A stretch of DNA of 64,000 nucleotides from assembly GCA_963573315.1 (NCBI GenBank), contig OY752141.1:1860001-1924000 (forward strand), read 5' to 3'. Source of the stretch: Entomortierella parvispora. Lineage: Eukaryota > Mortierellomycota > Mortierellomycetes > Mortierellales > Mortierellaceae. Of the stretch, positions 35,190 through 54,746 are shown piece by piece. The notes under the pieces were generated by a model. The model worked only from the letters and a program-made list of their open reading frames with translations. It was not told where the DNA came from and searched no databases. Positions within the stretch are counted from its first letter, which is position 1; each line of letters opens with the position of its first letter. The position numbers and the translations under genes were made by a program.

Positions 35190-35903
35190 ATTTATTCTTA
35201 TTCTTATTCTTACAATATTTATATATTTACTGGTCCTGCCTGCTTACAGTATGTATATCAGCTGGATCCCATCTTCCGAAAGTCGAGACTTGGCAGATGC
35301 AGCGCCTGATATCTCATTTGCAAGCTCGCTCGATCGTCTACGAAAGCCTGCAATATTGCGTGCAGACAGTGTCGCGTTGATTAGCTGACTAATCTCTGAT
35401 CGAGATGTGGTGATGGTCGGTTGCCGGCAAAGAGCGCTGCTATCCTCGCTCGCTTCAAATCTGCCATGTGAGGATGTGTGATAAGGTAAGACAAGGGATC
35501 CATGAGACCTATGGATCTTTCATGACATGAAGTTGAGATTGGCAGTGAGCGCGAGTATTTGAGATATTCGCGTGGGGGCAAACCGAGAGGCGACTGTCGC
35601 ATTCGTTCCTGTATCCTTCTCTTACTTCATGTCCACATGTATCAGCCCTGTTCCGTCTTCTTTGCCTCTCTCCTGCTTTCATTATTCCGAAATTGTCCTT
35701 GAAAACAATTAAAGTCACCGAGTCTCACGCCTCAAGGTCGGCTCTTGCTCCATCAAAAATGCGCTAGGATCGACTTGATGTCTGTGCACATCTAAATGTG
35801 AAGCTGATGGAAGGTTGTTTCTACAGTGTTAGATATCTTGGAGTGACTCTTCACAATCAGATGCCAAGAAAAAAAAATAAAAAAAAAAACGACGACGGCG
35901 AAT

Positions 35904-36198
35904 GATCTGGCTGAAGGGAACTGCTTCAACATGCCAAATGAAGAAGCAGGGGTCAGTTCAAGCGAGCTGGCATCACTCCGTTTTGCGGTCTAGGAGTGGG
36001 GACACCTTCAAGTGAAGATGGCCAGAACGGGTCCCTGACCAGTGCTGCCGATCAGTATCTGGCGCAACACTTCTTATACTCACCTTATTCTGCCGAACAG
36101 TATCTGGCGCAGAATTTGGGGAAATCTCACGCGCTGCCGAACAGTTTCTGGCGCAGCATCAATTACCAGTTAATCTCAAGAGCCCAATAAAGAACAAC
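35904..36198 (+). repeat. 295-bp unit, copy 1
   Basis: Nearly identical to 36281-36574 (offset 376-377 bp). Inside the unit a smaller motif recurs three times: CAGTATCTGGCGCA, CAGTATCTGGCGCA and CAGTTTCTGGCGCA. Both copies keep the same 64-codon open frame (36000s, plus strand) ending in the same stop, although that frame begins with GTG rather than ATG. Confidence 0.85.
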
Positions 36199-36280
36199 GG
36201 TGGATGACGAGTCACAAGAGGTTTTCAAATCAGAAAGAAAGTGAGAAATAAAAAGAGAAAGAGAAAGAGAAAGAGAGAGA

Positions 36281-36574
36281 GATCGGCTAAAGGAACCTGC
36301 TTCAACGCGCCAAATGAAAAAGCAGGGGTCAGTTCAAGCGAGCTGGCATCACTCCGTTTTATGGTCTAGGAGTGGGGACACCTTCAAGTGAAGATGGCCA
36401 GAACGGGTCCCTGACCAGTGCTGCCGATCAGTATCTGGCGCAACACTTCTTATACTCACCTTATTCTGCCGAACAGTATCTGGCGCAGAATTTGGGGAAA
36501 TCTCACGCGCTGCCGAACAGTTTCTGGCGCAGCATCGATTACCAGTTAATCTCACGAGCCCAATAAAGAACAAC
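36281..36574 (+). repeat. 295-bp unit, copy 2
   Basis: Second direct copy. Differences from copy 1 are few (for example GCGGTC versus ATGGTC near the left third, and single changes near the right end). It begins right after the GA microsatellite and ends at CCCAATAAAGAACAAC like copy 1. No inverted ends TG...CA typical of LTRs were clear. Confidence 0.85.
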
Positions 36575-36839
36575 AGTGAAGGGGTTGTGGCAAGAACACA
36601 AGAAAGAGATTATAATAGATTATACTTATGAATCAGGCAGTGACAACATTGGACGTTGCTCTAGTTGAATGAAATCAACAGTGAGAATCGAGCATCGAGG
36701 AAGAGGGATTGATGGAAGGAGAGGTGGACATGCATGCTTCCAAAAAAAAAAAAAAAAAAAAAAAAAATCTATTTCGTCACCGTGACCGTGCCGACGCACG
36801 CGCAGCGGCTTGCATCTTTCAACGCGAAAACGCGCTTCC

Positions 36840-39263
36840 ATGCGCTTTTCATCAATAATGCTTTCTTCTGCTCCAACAATGACCAGCGTTCCTAGCCAAC
36901 AGCGTGTCCCTCGATCACCGCATCACTTGCTGCCGGGCTCTCAGCTCTCTGTTCTTGGGAATGACAAGGTCCCTAGACTTGAATTCAAATGCGACTTTTT
37001 TCACCATGTGAAGCCAAAGTGGTGGAGCATGGAGGGGTACCTCGCACATGACTACACCGATGTTGATGACTTCATGCACGATTTAAGGTTGTTGGGACAT
37101 TGTATCGCGCGTGGCCCAGAGAGTACTCTAATGAAGGTACACTGTTTGAAGTATTTCAAATACTGTACAACAGAGGATGGACAACTCCTCCTTCAGCTGC
37201 ACAAGGGGTCCCTCACTGTCTCGAAGCAGTCACTGGTAGCAGTCGATAACGCGCAGATCGCAGGATATCGCGCACTTCGAGGTATAAACTTTCTGAACTG
37301 ATGAAAGAAAGAGATGCTTGTGTAGGCGGGGCTGGTGAAGAGAGAGAGGGAAAGAGAGAAGAGAGGAGGGGGGTCGAGCAAAGGAAGCATGTACAAGTAA
37401 GTACTCAGCTGATATTGGCCTCAATGATTTTTATAGTAGACAAAAATGCTAGAGCTGGCGATGTCGATACCGGCACCAACACCGGTACTAACGCCTGTAC
37501 AAGCGATGCAAGCTCCAATTCAGATTCAACTGAAAACAATGGGACCATAGTGCTGGATACAGAAGATGATTTGAAGGAGTTGCTTGATGAGATGCAGGAA
37601 CCGTGGTGGACGCTCATGAGGGCTTGCGTAAACAAGATACATGGCTTCTCTGTGGATGATCTTGAGCTGCCAGACGTGGAACTTGATGACCTCGAGGAAA
37701 TTCTTGTGAATCAAATATTGGAATTCTTGAGCCAACCGAGCCAAAGCGCCGCTGAATGTAGCGCAGTGTTGTAAGTGTTGGCTGGATTAGACCTATCCTT
37801 GAACACCGTGGTGCATGGAGCTAACTTCAAGATGACTTGTGTATTGTGAATAGCGCCGCACTGTCTGGTATTCTCGATTTACGCGAACATCCTCTTGAAG
37901 GAGTATCACTGATATCGCCAGAGCTGCTGCAGCGAGATGAGTGGTTAACCACCATTCTGGCCACGCTGAAGCAACACCTTAAAATTGGCGTTGGATTTCT
38001 GGTGCTGAAGTGTGAGCAAATGTTAGGGAGATACGCAGAAATGGTTTTCGAAGGGGAGGATATGCCACCCGAGGCACCAATTGTACGATTGGTTCGAGAT
38101 CTGTAAGTTATCTTGCATATGAACTGTAAACAATGTTGAGTAAGATCTGAGATTTATTTTGCCCCTTCTTAGTGCACAAATGATCGACCAAGAAACACTG
38201 CCAGTCTCCGAGTCTGAAATTGTGGGAGTTTGGAAACGGTGTCTTGAGACGTTAAGTTCTGGACAATTGAAAATGCTATCGTAAGTGAAGAGACTAGGAA
38301 GCAAGAGATCGGGGCATCAGTAGTGACATGTATTGACAATGCTTTGAGATTGTAGCGGAGAAAGCATTTGCAAGGCTACTACCGTCATGAAGCGCCTCTT
38401 CACAAAAGTTCTTGGACTAGTCAACGACACAGACAGTGGCAGAAAAGTCGATCTGATCCTATTAATCGATGGCTTTGAGTCCCTCAACTCTGAAGCAAAG
38501 ACACGTCCGGATCGTGCCTCGTGCGAGCGGCAATATTACAAAAATTTGAGAATCAACCACGCGATTTTTGTTGCGGCTGATCGAAATGGCATCTTTCTGC
38601 CGACCATGTACCCACTGGACATACGTGGCAAGTTGAAACACTGGATTTCGTGTTCTCACACAGGGTACCTTATTTTTCTAACTGGCTTTGGTGTTTAGGC
38701 ATGTCTGGAATGATCTGTGGGCTGAAACAAGAACGATCCATTTTCATTGCAGGTCCTGCCCACGACGATCTAATACACCTACCAACCTCCAAGGACACAC
38801 TATCGCGCTTTCTGGATGGAGCGTCAGCTCATTTGCTTTCGAACTACACTGTAATGCAGTGGCATTTAGTTTGTTTTCTGACAAAGTCTGTATGAGAGTA
38901 CTAATGCAGTCCTTCAATGTCGCATAGAACTTGTTGTTGACGTACCAAGAGCAAATACGCACCATGGCGGAAACAAAAAGATGTCTTTCTGTTACCAAGC
39001 CAGCTTTGACCTCTGATCGTTACAACGGAGCTTGCACTCCTCCACGGAGACCCAAAGTGCTACAAATTGGCGAGGTAACGGCATTGAGTCCGCATGCTAA
39101 GAAGCCGAAGCTGCTCGTAAGTAGTAGCAAACTTACTGACGTAGGTGGTGATAGCAAGGCTTCAAAGGGAAAATCTTTAAAAAGAAAATCCCAAGACCGC
39201 AGCGAGAGGAGACATGTTGCTGGCAACGTTTTCAACGTTTTCAATCCTGATGAAGAGGGATAA
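36840..39263 (+). CDS. Seven-exon protein with possible PD-(D/E)XK nuclease-like core
   Basis: Exons 36840-37281, 37437-37770, 37854-38102, 38173-38280, 38356-38627, 38699-38850 and 38928-39263 join in phase to 630 aa. The fifth intron (38628-38698) has a GC donor (GGCAAGT) with a CTAAC branch site. Exon 5 contains GRKVDLILLIDGFESLNSEA followed by K, then QYYKNLRINHAIF. The spacing of Asp and E-x-K is what a PD-(D/E)XK nuclease fold would show, and the trailing 'Q..KN.R.N.AI' helix is a pattern I recall next to such cores in Mortierella-type families. It has not been tested by profile search. Exon 6 encodes GPAHDDLIHLPTSKDTLSRF. The C-terminus is basic with NLS-like stretches (KKPKLL, KSLKRKSQDR), suggesting nuclear action. 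It could be transposon-derived. The 155-nt first intron might hide a further exon. Confidence 0.6.
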
Positions 39264-39613
39264 AGTATGCAAGTTTCGCACCGTAGTCGGGTTGCAGTGA
39301 TTTACAAAGTAGGTAAGTACAGTGTAATGTTGTTGACCAAAAACTCGCTCTGCAATAAAGTCGATCGATATCCCCGACCGAAAACACACAAACCGTTGTA
39401 CACGTTTTCTGAGGGTATACTCGCCGCAGTTCTTTAGAAGTGCAGAACAGTGGCGATTGTTTTGTTTTTTATTTCTTTCTCTTTTCTGGCGGAAAACAGG
39501 AGACCAGAAAAAAAATCCACATGGACACCAGGGGCGAGGTGGTGTTGTGTTGTACGAGTGTTCTATTTCTACGCTCCTCGTGTTTTCCGTCCTTATCCCA
39601 TCGCTTCTTATTA
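39264..39613. other. Convergent 3' intergenic region
   Basis: 350 bp between the stop codons of the nuclease-like gene and the Polo-like kinase. I see nothing in it beyond A/T-rich stretches suited to two 3' ends. Confidence 0.5.
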
Positions 39614-48129
<8,516 letters not shown>

Positions 48130-48542
48130 GTGGATCGGATCCTTCTCTTTCACGCTGTGGTCTGGGAAGGATCAGTGCGAGCGGGAGAATGCAAGATTGT
48201 GATTGTTTGATTGATTGATGGCTAAAGGAGAATTATGCACGGCAATGTGGGGTGCAGAGCCGATGAGGGGGTGAATGCCAATGGGGTAGTGCAGATGGAT
48301 TATGAAGAAATGGATAGATGGATAGATGGAAGAAGCAAAGAAGCGCGAGGTGGGTGGATGGGGATGCTGACTGATCGAGTGATTGATTGAAGAACTTGTG
48401 CAGGATTCCACAGCGAAGGGAGAGAATTAATGGAGAGGAAAGCCGTGGAAGAAGTGGCGGTTGAATGGATGGATGGATGGATGGATAGATGGACGGATGG
48501 ACGGATGGATGGATGAACAAGAAATCGACAAAGGGTCAATAA

Positions 48543-48573
<31 letters not shown>

Positions 48574-49045
48574 ATCACGCGGCACCATGGGACACCCTGA
48601 CACACACGCACACACAGACAGACAGACAAAGGGAAGGGAAGGCAAGGGAAAGAAGGACAAAAGAAGGGAACAAGCCAGACGAGGACGGGGTCCCTTTTTT
48701 TTTTCTTTCTCTGTTCTCCTTCTGCAGCCAGCCAGCCCTGTTGCCCAAAGACGCAGGCCCGCACACACTTTCTTCCGTTTGTTGTATTGCCCTCCCTTCT
48801 CCTTCCTCCCTCTTTATTATCTCTTGTCGGGGCCACCCAAGAGTTTTTTTTCGCTTCCCTCCCCCCCCCTGTCTGCAATTGCACTGCAGTGGGGGGAGGA
48901 AAAATGGATAAATGGTGGCAACAACCACCCAACGAAACAGACCACCTGAAGATGGTGCCTGGAAAAAATAAGCATTGCTTCTCTTCTCTCGCTGGTCGTG
49001 TTCCAGTGTATCACGTTTACGTTTATTCATGTTCAAATGATCGTT
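48130..49045. promoter_or_regulatory. Upstream region of the Polo-like kinase; simple repeats
   Basis: 0.9 kb between the kinase start and the stop of the GCR1_C gene. It contains GGAT-type tetranucleotide repeats (48309-48330 and 48464-48516), 27 A in a row (48544-48570) and a CA/CAGA microsatellite (48598-48630). Frames here are products of these repeats. The region probably holds the kinase promoter and leader. Confidence 0.6.
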
Positions 49046-52000
49046 TCATAGCTGCTTCTTGCGTAGGATCTCGGAAAGACGATGAAGCGACATCCCCACC
49101 TGGACCGTGCCGCCGCCCACACCCGCGCCTGTAGGCCCTGACGAGGAGCTTCCATTTCCATTGTTATTTCCTCCACCATCCTCCTGACCCCCTCCTCCGC
49201 TCCCGGGAACAGACACAGACACGCCTTGCTCCCTTCTCGCCTCCAGCTTCCATACCGCTTCTTCCTCCGTCAGCCCCTCCTGCTCCACCATCCGCTGGAT
49301 CTCGTTAATGATCCGAAGTCGACGACTAAAGAAATTCGCCGCTGAAGAACTCGTTCTCCAACTCGGTCCATACTCAGCCTCCAACTGACGAATCGACGGC
49401 TGACCTGGTCCCAGACCCTGTGTCCATTCCTTCCAGAGTTCTGGCACAGTGTTCACCTGTCGGTTCATCACATAGATGGCGGACATGGATACGGTCGAGT
49501 GTGTTTTTTGATGGTTCGAGTGGCCCGGGATGGCCTGGTGCTGCGACTGTTGATGATGGTGGTGTAGGTATGGGTGGTGGTGCGAATGACCATAGTGTAG
49601 GTGGTATTGATTGCTGGACTGAGAGAGCGAGTGAGAGCGAGAATGGGAGTGAGAATGGGAATGAGAAGCCGTAGAGCTATGCTGCCGTTGCCTGTCCTGA
49701 TGGGGGTGCTGCTGTTGTTGCGGCCGGTAGGATGGCAAATGGTAGGGTTGCTGTGCAGTGAGCGCGCTGGAAGGTGGAGGGAGAAGAGGGAGAGCAACAG
49801 AATGCTGTCTCGGCTGTGGTGGCGGGGCTCCATTGCGGCCATGCGGCTGCTTCACGTCCTGATCTTCGTCCTCCAACATCAAATGATCCCTCGGGCCAGA
49901 CGAAGGGTGGAAGATAGGGTTCCGCTGCTCTTGCAAATGATAGTGGTCTGGATGGTCCGGATGGTCATAGTATCCGTTGTTCCGCAAGCCAGGGGATGTA
50001 CTGCTCGCCTCCTTCGCAAAAGACTGAGAAGCTGGGAAGAAAGGTTGAAGCTGGTGCTGACGAGAGTGCTGATGCTGTTGTTCTTGCTGCTGCTGTTGCA
50101 GCGACAGCAGGGACACCGCAGATGAATGACCGTCTCCATGGATATGGGGCGATTGCGATGAAGACTGCTTCATAGGCAGACTAGATATGGATCCTGTCCT
50201 AGACGGACCAAGGTCTCCAGCCAAAACTTCTGCCACCATGACCTCAGTCTTGGAGACAGCCATATGCCCGCTTCCAGCTTGAAAGTATTGTAGTTCGTGA
50301 TGTTGCTCTATGGGAGAGCGATGGTTGTTACCACGACCGTGATGGGCCCCTTGCTCTGGCGAATAGTTGAGTCTACCACTGTCATGCCTATCCTCCTCCG
50401 GACCATAGTCAAGGTGAGGAGGATGATCGTCATTGATCCTGTACGGGCCATGGCGGGAGAATGCTATCCTGTGGTCCTCATCAGCAGATTCCTCTTCTGC
50501 GTCCTCGATCCTCACTCCTCTGGTGTTCATATGTCGAATAATATTCATATCGCGTCGATTGCCATATGATTGTGTTCGGCGGTGATGCAACGCATGTTGG
50601 TACAGGTCGGTTGTACGGCCCTGAAGTTCTTGTCGCATATGATGGAAATCCCCTCGAGGATGCGCATTTTCTTGTCGGTTGTGTTCGTAATCCATCACAA
50701 CGCCATCTTCGCCATCGTCATGGCTCCCTCTACTTTGTGGCCCCTGGATGCCCATGTCCTGAACTGGTCGCATTGAGTTGGAATCAATCTTGACACCCAC
50801 CGACTCGAACTTCACAGAGCCGATCGTTGTTGACTCTTGGACCATCCCGCCCTCGGATGGTGACTGGGGACGCGGTGGACGAGGGGAACATGAACGAGCA
50901 CGCTTTGTTCCGTCTCTGATCGTTTGGCCCAATGGCGAGAGATTGTCGCTGCTCCGTCTTCGCCGCTTTGTCCGTGCATGACTTTGTTCAGTCTCTGTCT
51001 CCACCCCGTCACAACCTCCTGAGGTCGGTGAAGAGAAAGAGTCTGCTGGAGGCTGTGAAGGATGCTCACCTATTGGGTTCCTTGAGGCTAATGGATGAGA
51101 AGGGGCGGCAACCAAGGGAGCGGATAAAGGCTCACGTTTAGAGGTGACCTCGTGTTCAGGATCGTCCATGTCCTGATGTAACTCTCTTGGACCATACCCA
51201 ATTTGTGGGTGAGAGGGGATTCGACAGCCTTCGTCATTGGAAGTGACGCGATGGTAGCCATAAAGAGCTCTCGCGTGATACTCTTCAAGTCCTCTCGCAA
51301 TCAGCTCAATGAGGTCATCCGACCGATTGCCGGCGAGTCCGCGATCCGTAGCCTCGAATCCATACAGCCTCTGAAGGGGATACCGGCGTTGATGGAGGGA
51401 GTTCTGAGAACGATCCGGGTCGTTGTTCAGGTCACGCACTGGATGAGCAATATTCAGGGGCAGAGGACGAGAGGGTGAGGCCACGAGGTGGTCACGCGTT
51501 ACTGTTGTAGCTGCCGTTGTTCCTACTGTTGGTGTTGCTTTTGTTGTTGATGCTATTTCCATTGGCTCATCTAGGTGTTGGGAGTGAGGTGCAAATGATC
51601 CTGCTGTTCTAGGTCGAGCCCCGTTCAGCACCGGCTCTCGAGCCGCTACTGCCGCATGTGCTCCGTTACTGACAGCACCTTCTTCAATATCGTTGGTTCT
51701 GCTCTGCTCACTCTCGCGCTTTTCTTGGTCCCTCTGCTCTTCTGATTGGTGTTGTGGTTGGGAACGGTGGTTGTGCTCTCCCACACCATTCATAGTATAT
51801 GGACTGGAGGGCCTCTCCGATTGTCTCCGGCTCTGATCTCTCTGGTCTATTGCCGCAATGAGACCCATGTCAAATTGGTATGGCTGCTCTGAGGATCTTT
51901 GACTTTGAGGCTGGAGCGACCGCTGGAACGATAGGAGTTGTTGGACTCTATCCTGCAACTGTGAGATGACCAGAGCTGTCTCGCTGTGGGATTGTTCGAG

Positions 52001-53666
52001 TTGATATAACCGATGTGCATGATCTTGTTGCCTTCCATGACTATGATGGTGATGTAGCTGTTGAAAATGTTGTTGCTGGTGCTGCTCTGTGAAGAAATGA
52101 GAAGGGTACGGTCCATGCTGTTGTTGAGAACTTGATCCTGGCATGGTAATGCTGCAGTCCCGGCACTGGTATTGTGAGGGGAATGAATGGGTTGGCAAGT
52201 GCAAATCTGTCGAGGACTGTTGTCGCCGTAATTCGTGATCCCACTGGACGAGGACCGGCTTTAAAAATGTATCGACCCAAGAGCGGATCGAATCGCTGGG
52301 ATGAGAAGAGACAACACCTGAGAGAGGAATTGGAGCTGAAGGGGTCGATCCCGAGGGAGCTTGGGTGACTACATCCAGGTACTGCAGTAACGTTTGAGGC
52401 ATGATCCTCTCCAACACATCAGAGCCGTGATCCAAATTCTCGCGACGCCATGCCTAGAAGAATAGGAGTCAGACGGCGTGACCAAAAGAGAGGGAAAAGA
52501 GAGGGAAAAGAGAGAGAGGGGTGGAGCAATGAAGGAGTGTGAGAGGGGAGTGCGAGAGCGAGAGGGGGAGAGCAAGAGTGCACGGATGGGAGAGAGTGGA
52601 CAGAGCGTGGATAGAGCAGAGTGGCGAGACGGGGGCACGGAGACGGTTAGTTCAAGACGAGAGAGAGAGAGAGAGAGGCCTTTTGACCAAAGACCCTCGA
52701 GGTTGATCGAGTAAGCAAAGCGGAAACAGAGCCTTTTTCATCTAAACGCACCTGCCATCGAGCGAGTCCGTATGAGCCAAGGTGGACCACCGACATGTCA
52801 CAATCTCGCGTTTCCTGTGATGGGGGCTCCTTTTCGCCTTGTTCACTCTCATCCCCTGTCGCCTTGGTCATGTTGGTTGCTGAGGTAGCCCTCATATCTT
52901 CAACATCGTTGACCTCAAGACGTAGGACTGTGCCCTTTGGCCCATTGGCTGAAACTTGGATGGTCGAGGACGATGGCGAATGAGGAACGGGCACTCCAAT
53001 ATCGCTGTGGTTGCAGTGGACATTATCCCTGCGCGCAGTTGCTGCTTTTGCTGCAGTCGTTTCAAGGAGGTTTTTGTGTGCTTGTGCATGTACCTGCCGT
53101 GATGCCTCACTGTCTGAGGGAACACTGTTCCTGAGTCGCAGAGACTTTGAAGGGGAGGGGGAGGAAGGCGAACAGCGGTCGGCGGATGGCTTTGTGGGTG
53201 AGGGCGCAACCGCATCTTCCTCCTCCAGGGAGGAAATGCGCGCATCTTTGTTGCTAGTGACTAAGCTTGAGAACCTTGGCCCTGGTTCAGATTCCAACAT
53301 TCGCTTTTTGATGCTCATGGGCACGCCCTTGTCTTCGATAGCATCCTGATCTGAACCCTGACCTTGGATCTGTCCCTTGTTGGATTGTGGAGGAGAAAGA
53401 GGTTGTGATTGTCGACGGTTGACAACGTCTAGAATCACGACTGCCTTCTCTTGCAACGTGTCGCGAGGATGTTGAGGTCGATGCTGTTTCTGGTGAGAAG
53501 TGGGTTGTGGTAGCTTGGAGTCTTTAACGCTGCTGCGACAAAGTCTTCCCCCTCGTTGATTAGAGGAGGAGGAGGAGGAAGTGGAAGGTGATGTTTTGTC
53601 GGCGGAGTTTGTGCTGGCATTGGAGGCGGCGGTTGCTAGACAGTCAAGGGCCGCTGCTTGTTGCAT
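49046..53666 (-). CDS. GCR1_C-domain transcriptional regulator
   Basis: Likely DNA-binding regulator with the domain of yeast Gcr1, the activator of glycolytic genes. Two exons (53666-52752 and 52453-49046) join in phase 0 across a 298-nt intron to 1,440 aa. The C-terminal GCR1_C domain is recognisable: VPELWKEWTQGLGPGQPSIR, QLEAEYGPSWR, then FFSRRLRIINEIQRM, ending about 70 residues before the stop. The start of exon 2 has a structured segment (VLERIMPQTLLQYLDVV and IRSWVDTFLKPVLVQW). Between them lie about 900 residues rich in Gln, His, Ser and Arg, which are probably disordered. Exon 1 is Ser-rich with basic NLS-like stretches. The start at 53666 is the first ATG of the frame. Which genes it controls cannot be told from the sequence. 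Confidence 0.82.
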
Positions 53667-54746
53667 TATGGATACAGAAATTGAATGGAGAAGGGTCTAG
53701 GAGGAGGGGGAGGGAGGAGGGGGAGGGAGGAGGGTTCGCTGGTCCTCGAAGCGGCTGTCGCACGGTCAAGGGTGAGAAAGCTGTAACGCCGGGAGAGGTA
53801 GAAAGGGATTCAGATGTCAGTGAGGGTCATGTAGAGTGAGGGAAATGAAGAAGAGAGAGCGGCATGCTTGCATGCATGCATGCATGTCTTCACTGGGGCG
53901 CAACCGTCGTGCCATGGCAATGGACTTTCGCAGTAACACGAATTCGTTTTCTCTCCGCGCCATGGAACCATTCATGAATGCAAGAGATGCATCCGTACCA
54001 ATGCATCCTGCATCCACCCGTCCGTGGGCTCACCACCCTCTCTCTCTCTCTTTCTTTGTCTCTTTGTCTCTTTTTCTCTTTCTCTTTCTCCCTGTCTTTT
54101 TCTGTCGCCTCTCTCTCTCTCCCTCTCTTTCTTTTTCTCTCGCTTTCTTTCTCCCTCTTTCTCTCTCTTCCTTTCTCTCTCTTCATACGACCCTCTTGAT
54201 CTTTGTCGTAGGCCGTGGCGGCCGCCTTGTCATCCATCCATCTCGTCTTCTTCTTCATTTCTTGTTTCATCCCTCATTCCTCTCCTCCTCTCCTTCTCCT
54301 GTGTTTCCTCTCCCGTTCTTGCTCTCTCTATCTCTTTCTTTCGTTCTTCCTCTCGCTCGCTCGCTTGCTCGCCCGCTCTTTCTCCCTCCATCGCTCCTTC
54401 CCTCCATCTTTCTCTCTCTCCCCTCCCTCCTCTGCGTATAACTGCAGCGTTGTCTTTCGAATGACACTGTCTTGACATGATCTCCTTCCCCCCCCCCCCC
54501 ACTGTGGAAACACGACTCGCACGCGTTCCACAATGGCGAAATCTTAAAAAATGTAAAACATTTCTGTGCGCCACCAACAAAGAGTTTGGTGGCAAACCCT
54601 GTCACTTTCTGGACGAGATTATCTGCGTAATGACTTTTTAAACATGCAGAACTGCGAGAGGGTTACTATCTTTACAGGAGAATTGAAAAGAGCTTTTCCA
54701 ATTCCGAATAGGGAATAAAAGGATAGGTCAAAACAAACAGATGCTC
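53667..54746. other. Intergenic region with palindromic GCATGC repeat and polypyrimidine tract
   Basis: 1.1 kb between the start of the GCR1_C gene and the stop of the GPI-type gene. Near 53863-53886 a run of GCATG/TGCA repeats occurs. A 400-bp polypyrimidine tract follows (listed separately), then 12 C in a row near 54490. Long open frames in this region arise from the CT bias and are not genes. Confidence 0.7.
54036..54432 (+). repeat. Polypyrimidine (CT/TTC) tract
   Basis: About 400 bp composed almost only of C and T on the plus strand, with short interruptions near 54200-54240. It is mixed CT, CTTT and TCC rather than one pure repeat. Such tracts can adopt triplex-type structure; that is general knowledge, not shown here. 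Confidence 0.85.

Larger units (their letters stand above)
35190..36839. other. Intergenic region with a duplicated 295-bp unit
   Basis: Contains the AT-rich 3' flank of the LRR-like gene (35190-35240), two copies of a 295-bp unit (listed separately), a GA microsatellite between them (36230-36280) and a run of 26 A at 36742-36767. Otherwise no gene is supported. Confidence 0.6.

Noticed and set aside
35904-36574. LTR pair of a retrotransposon
   Set aside because: The copies are only about 80 bp apart with a microsatellite between, no TG...CA ends, primer-binding site or internal genes.
48172-48949. Overlapping frames with His-Pro-Ser repeats
   Set aside because: Created by GGAT tetranucleotide repeats and A-runs upstream of the kinase.
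53836-54464. Long Ser/Leu/Phe frames in the CT-rich tract and the Arg/Glu frames opposite
   Set aside because: Products of low-complexity polypyrimidine DNA.
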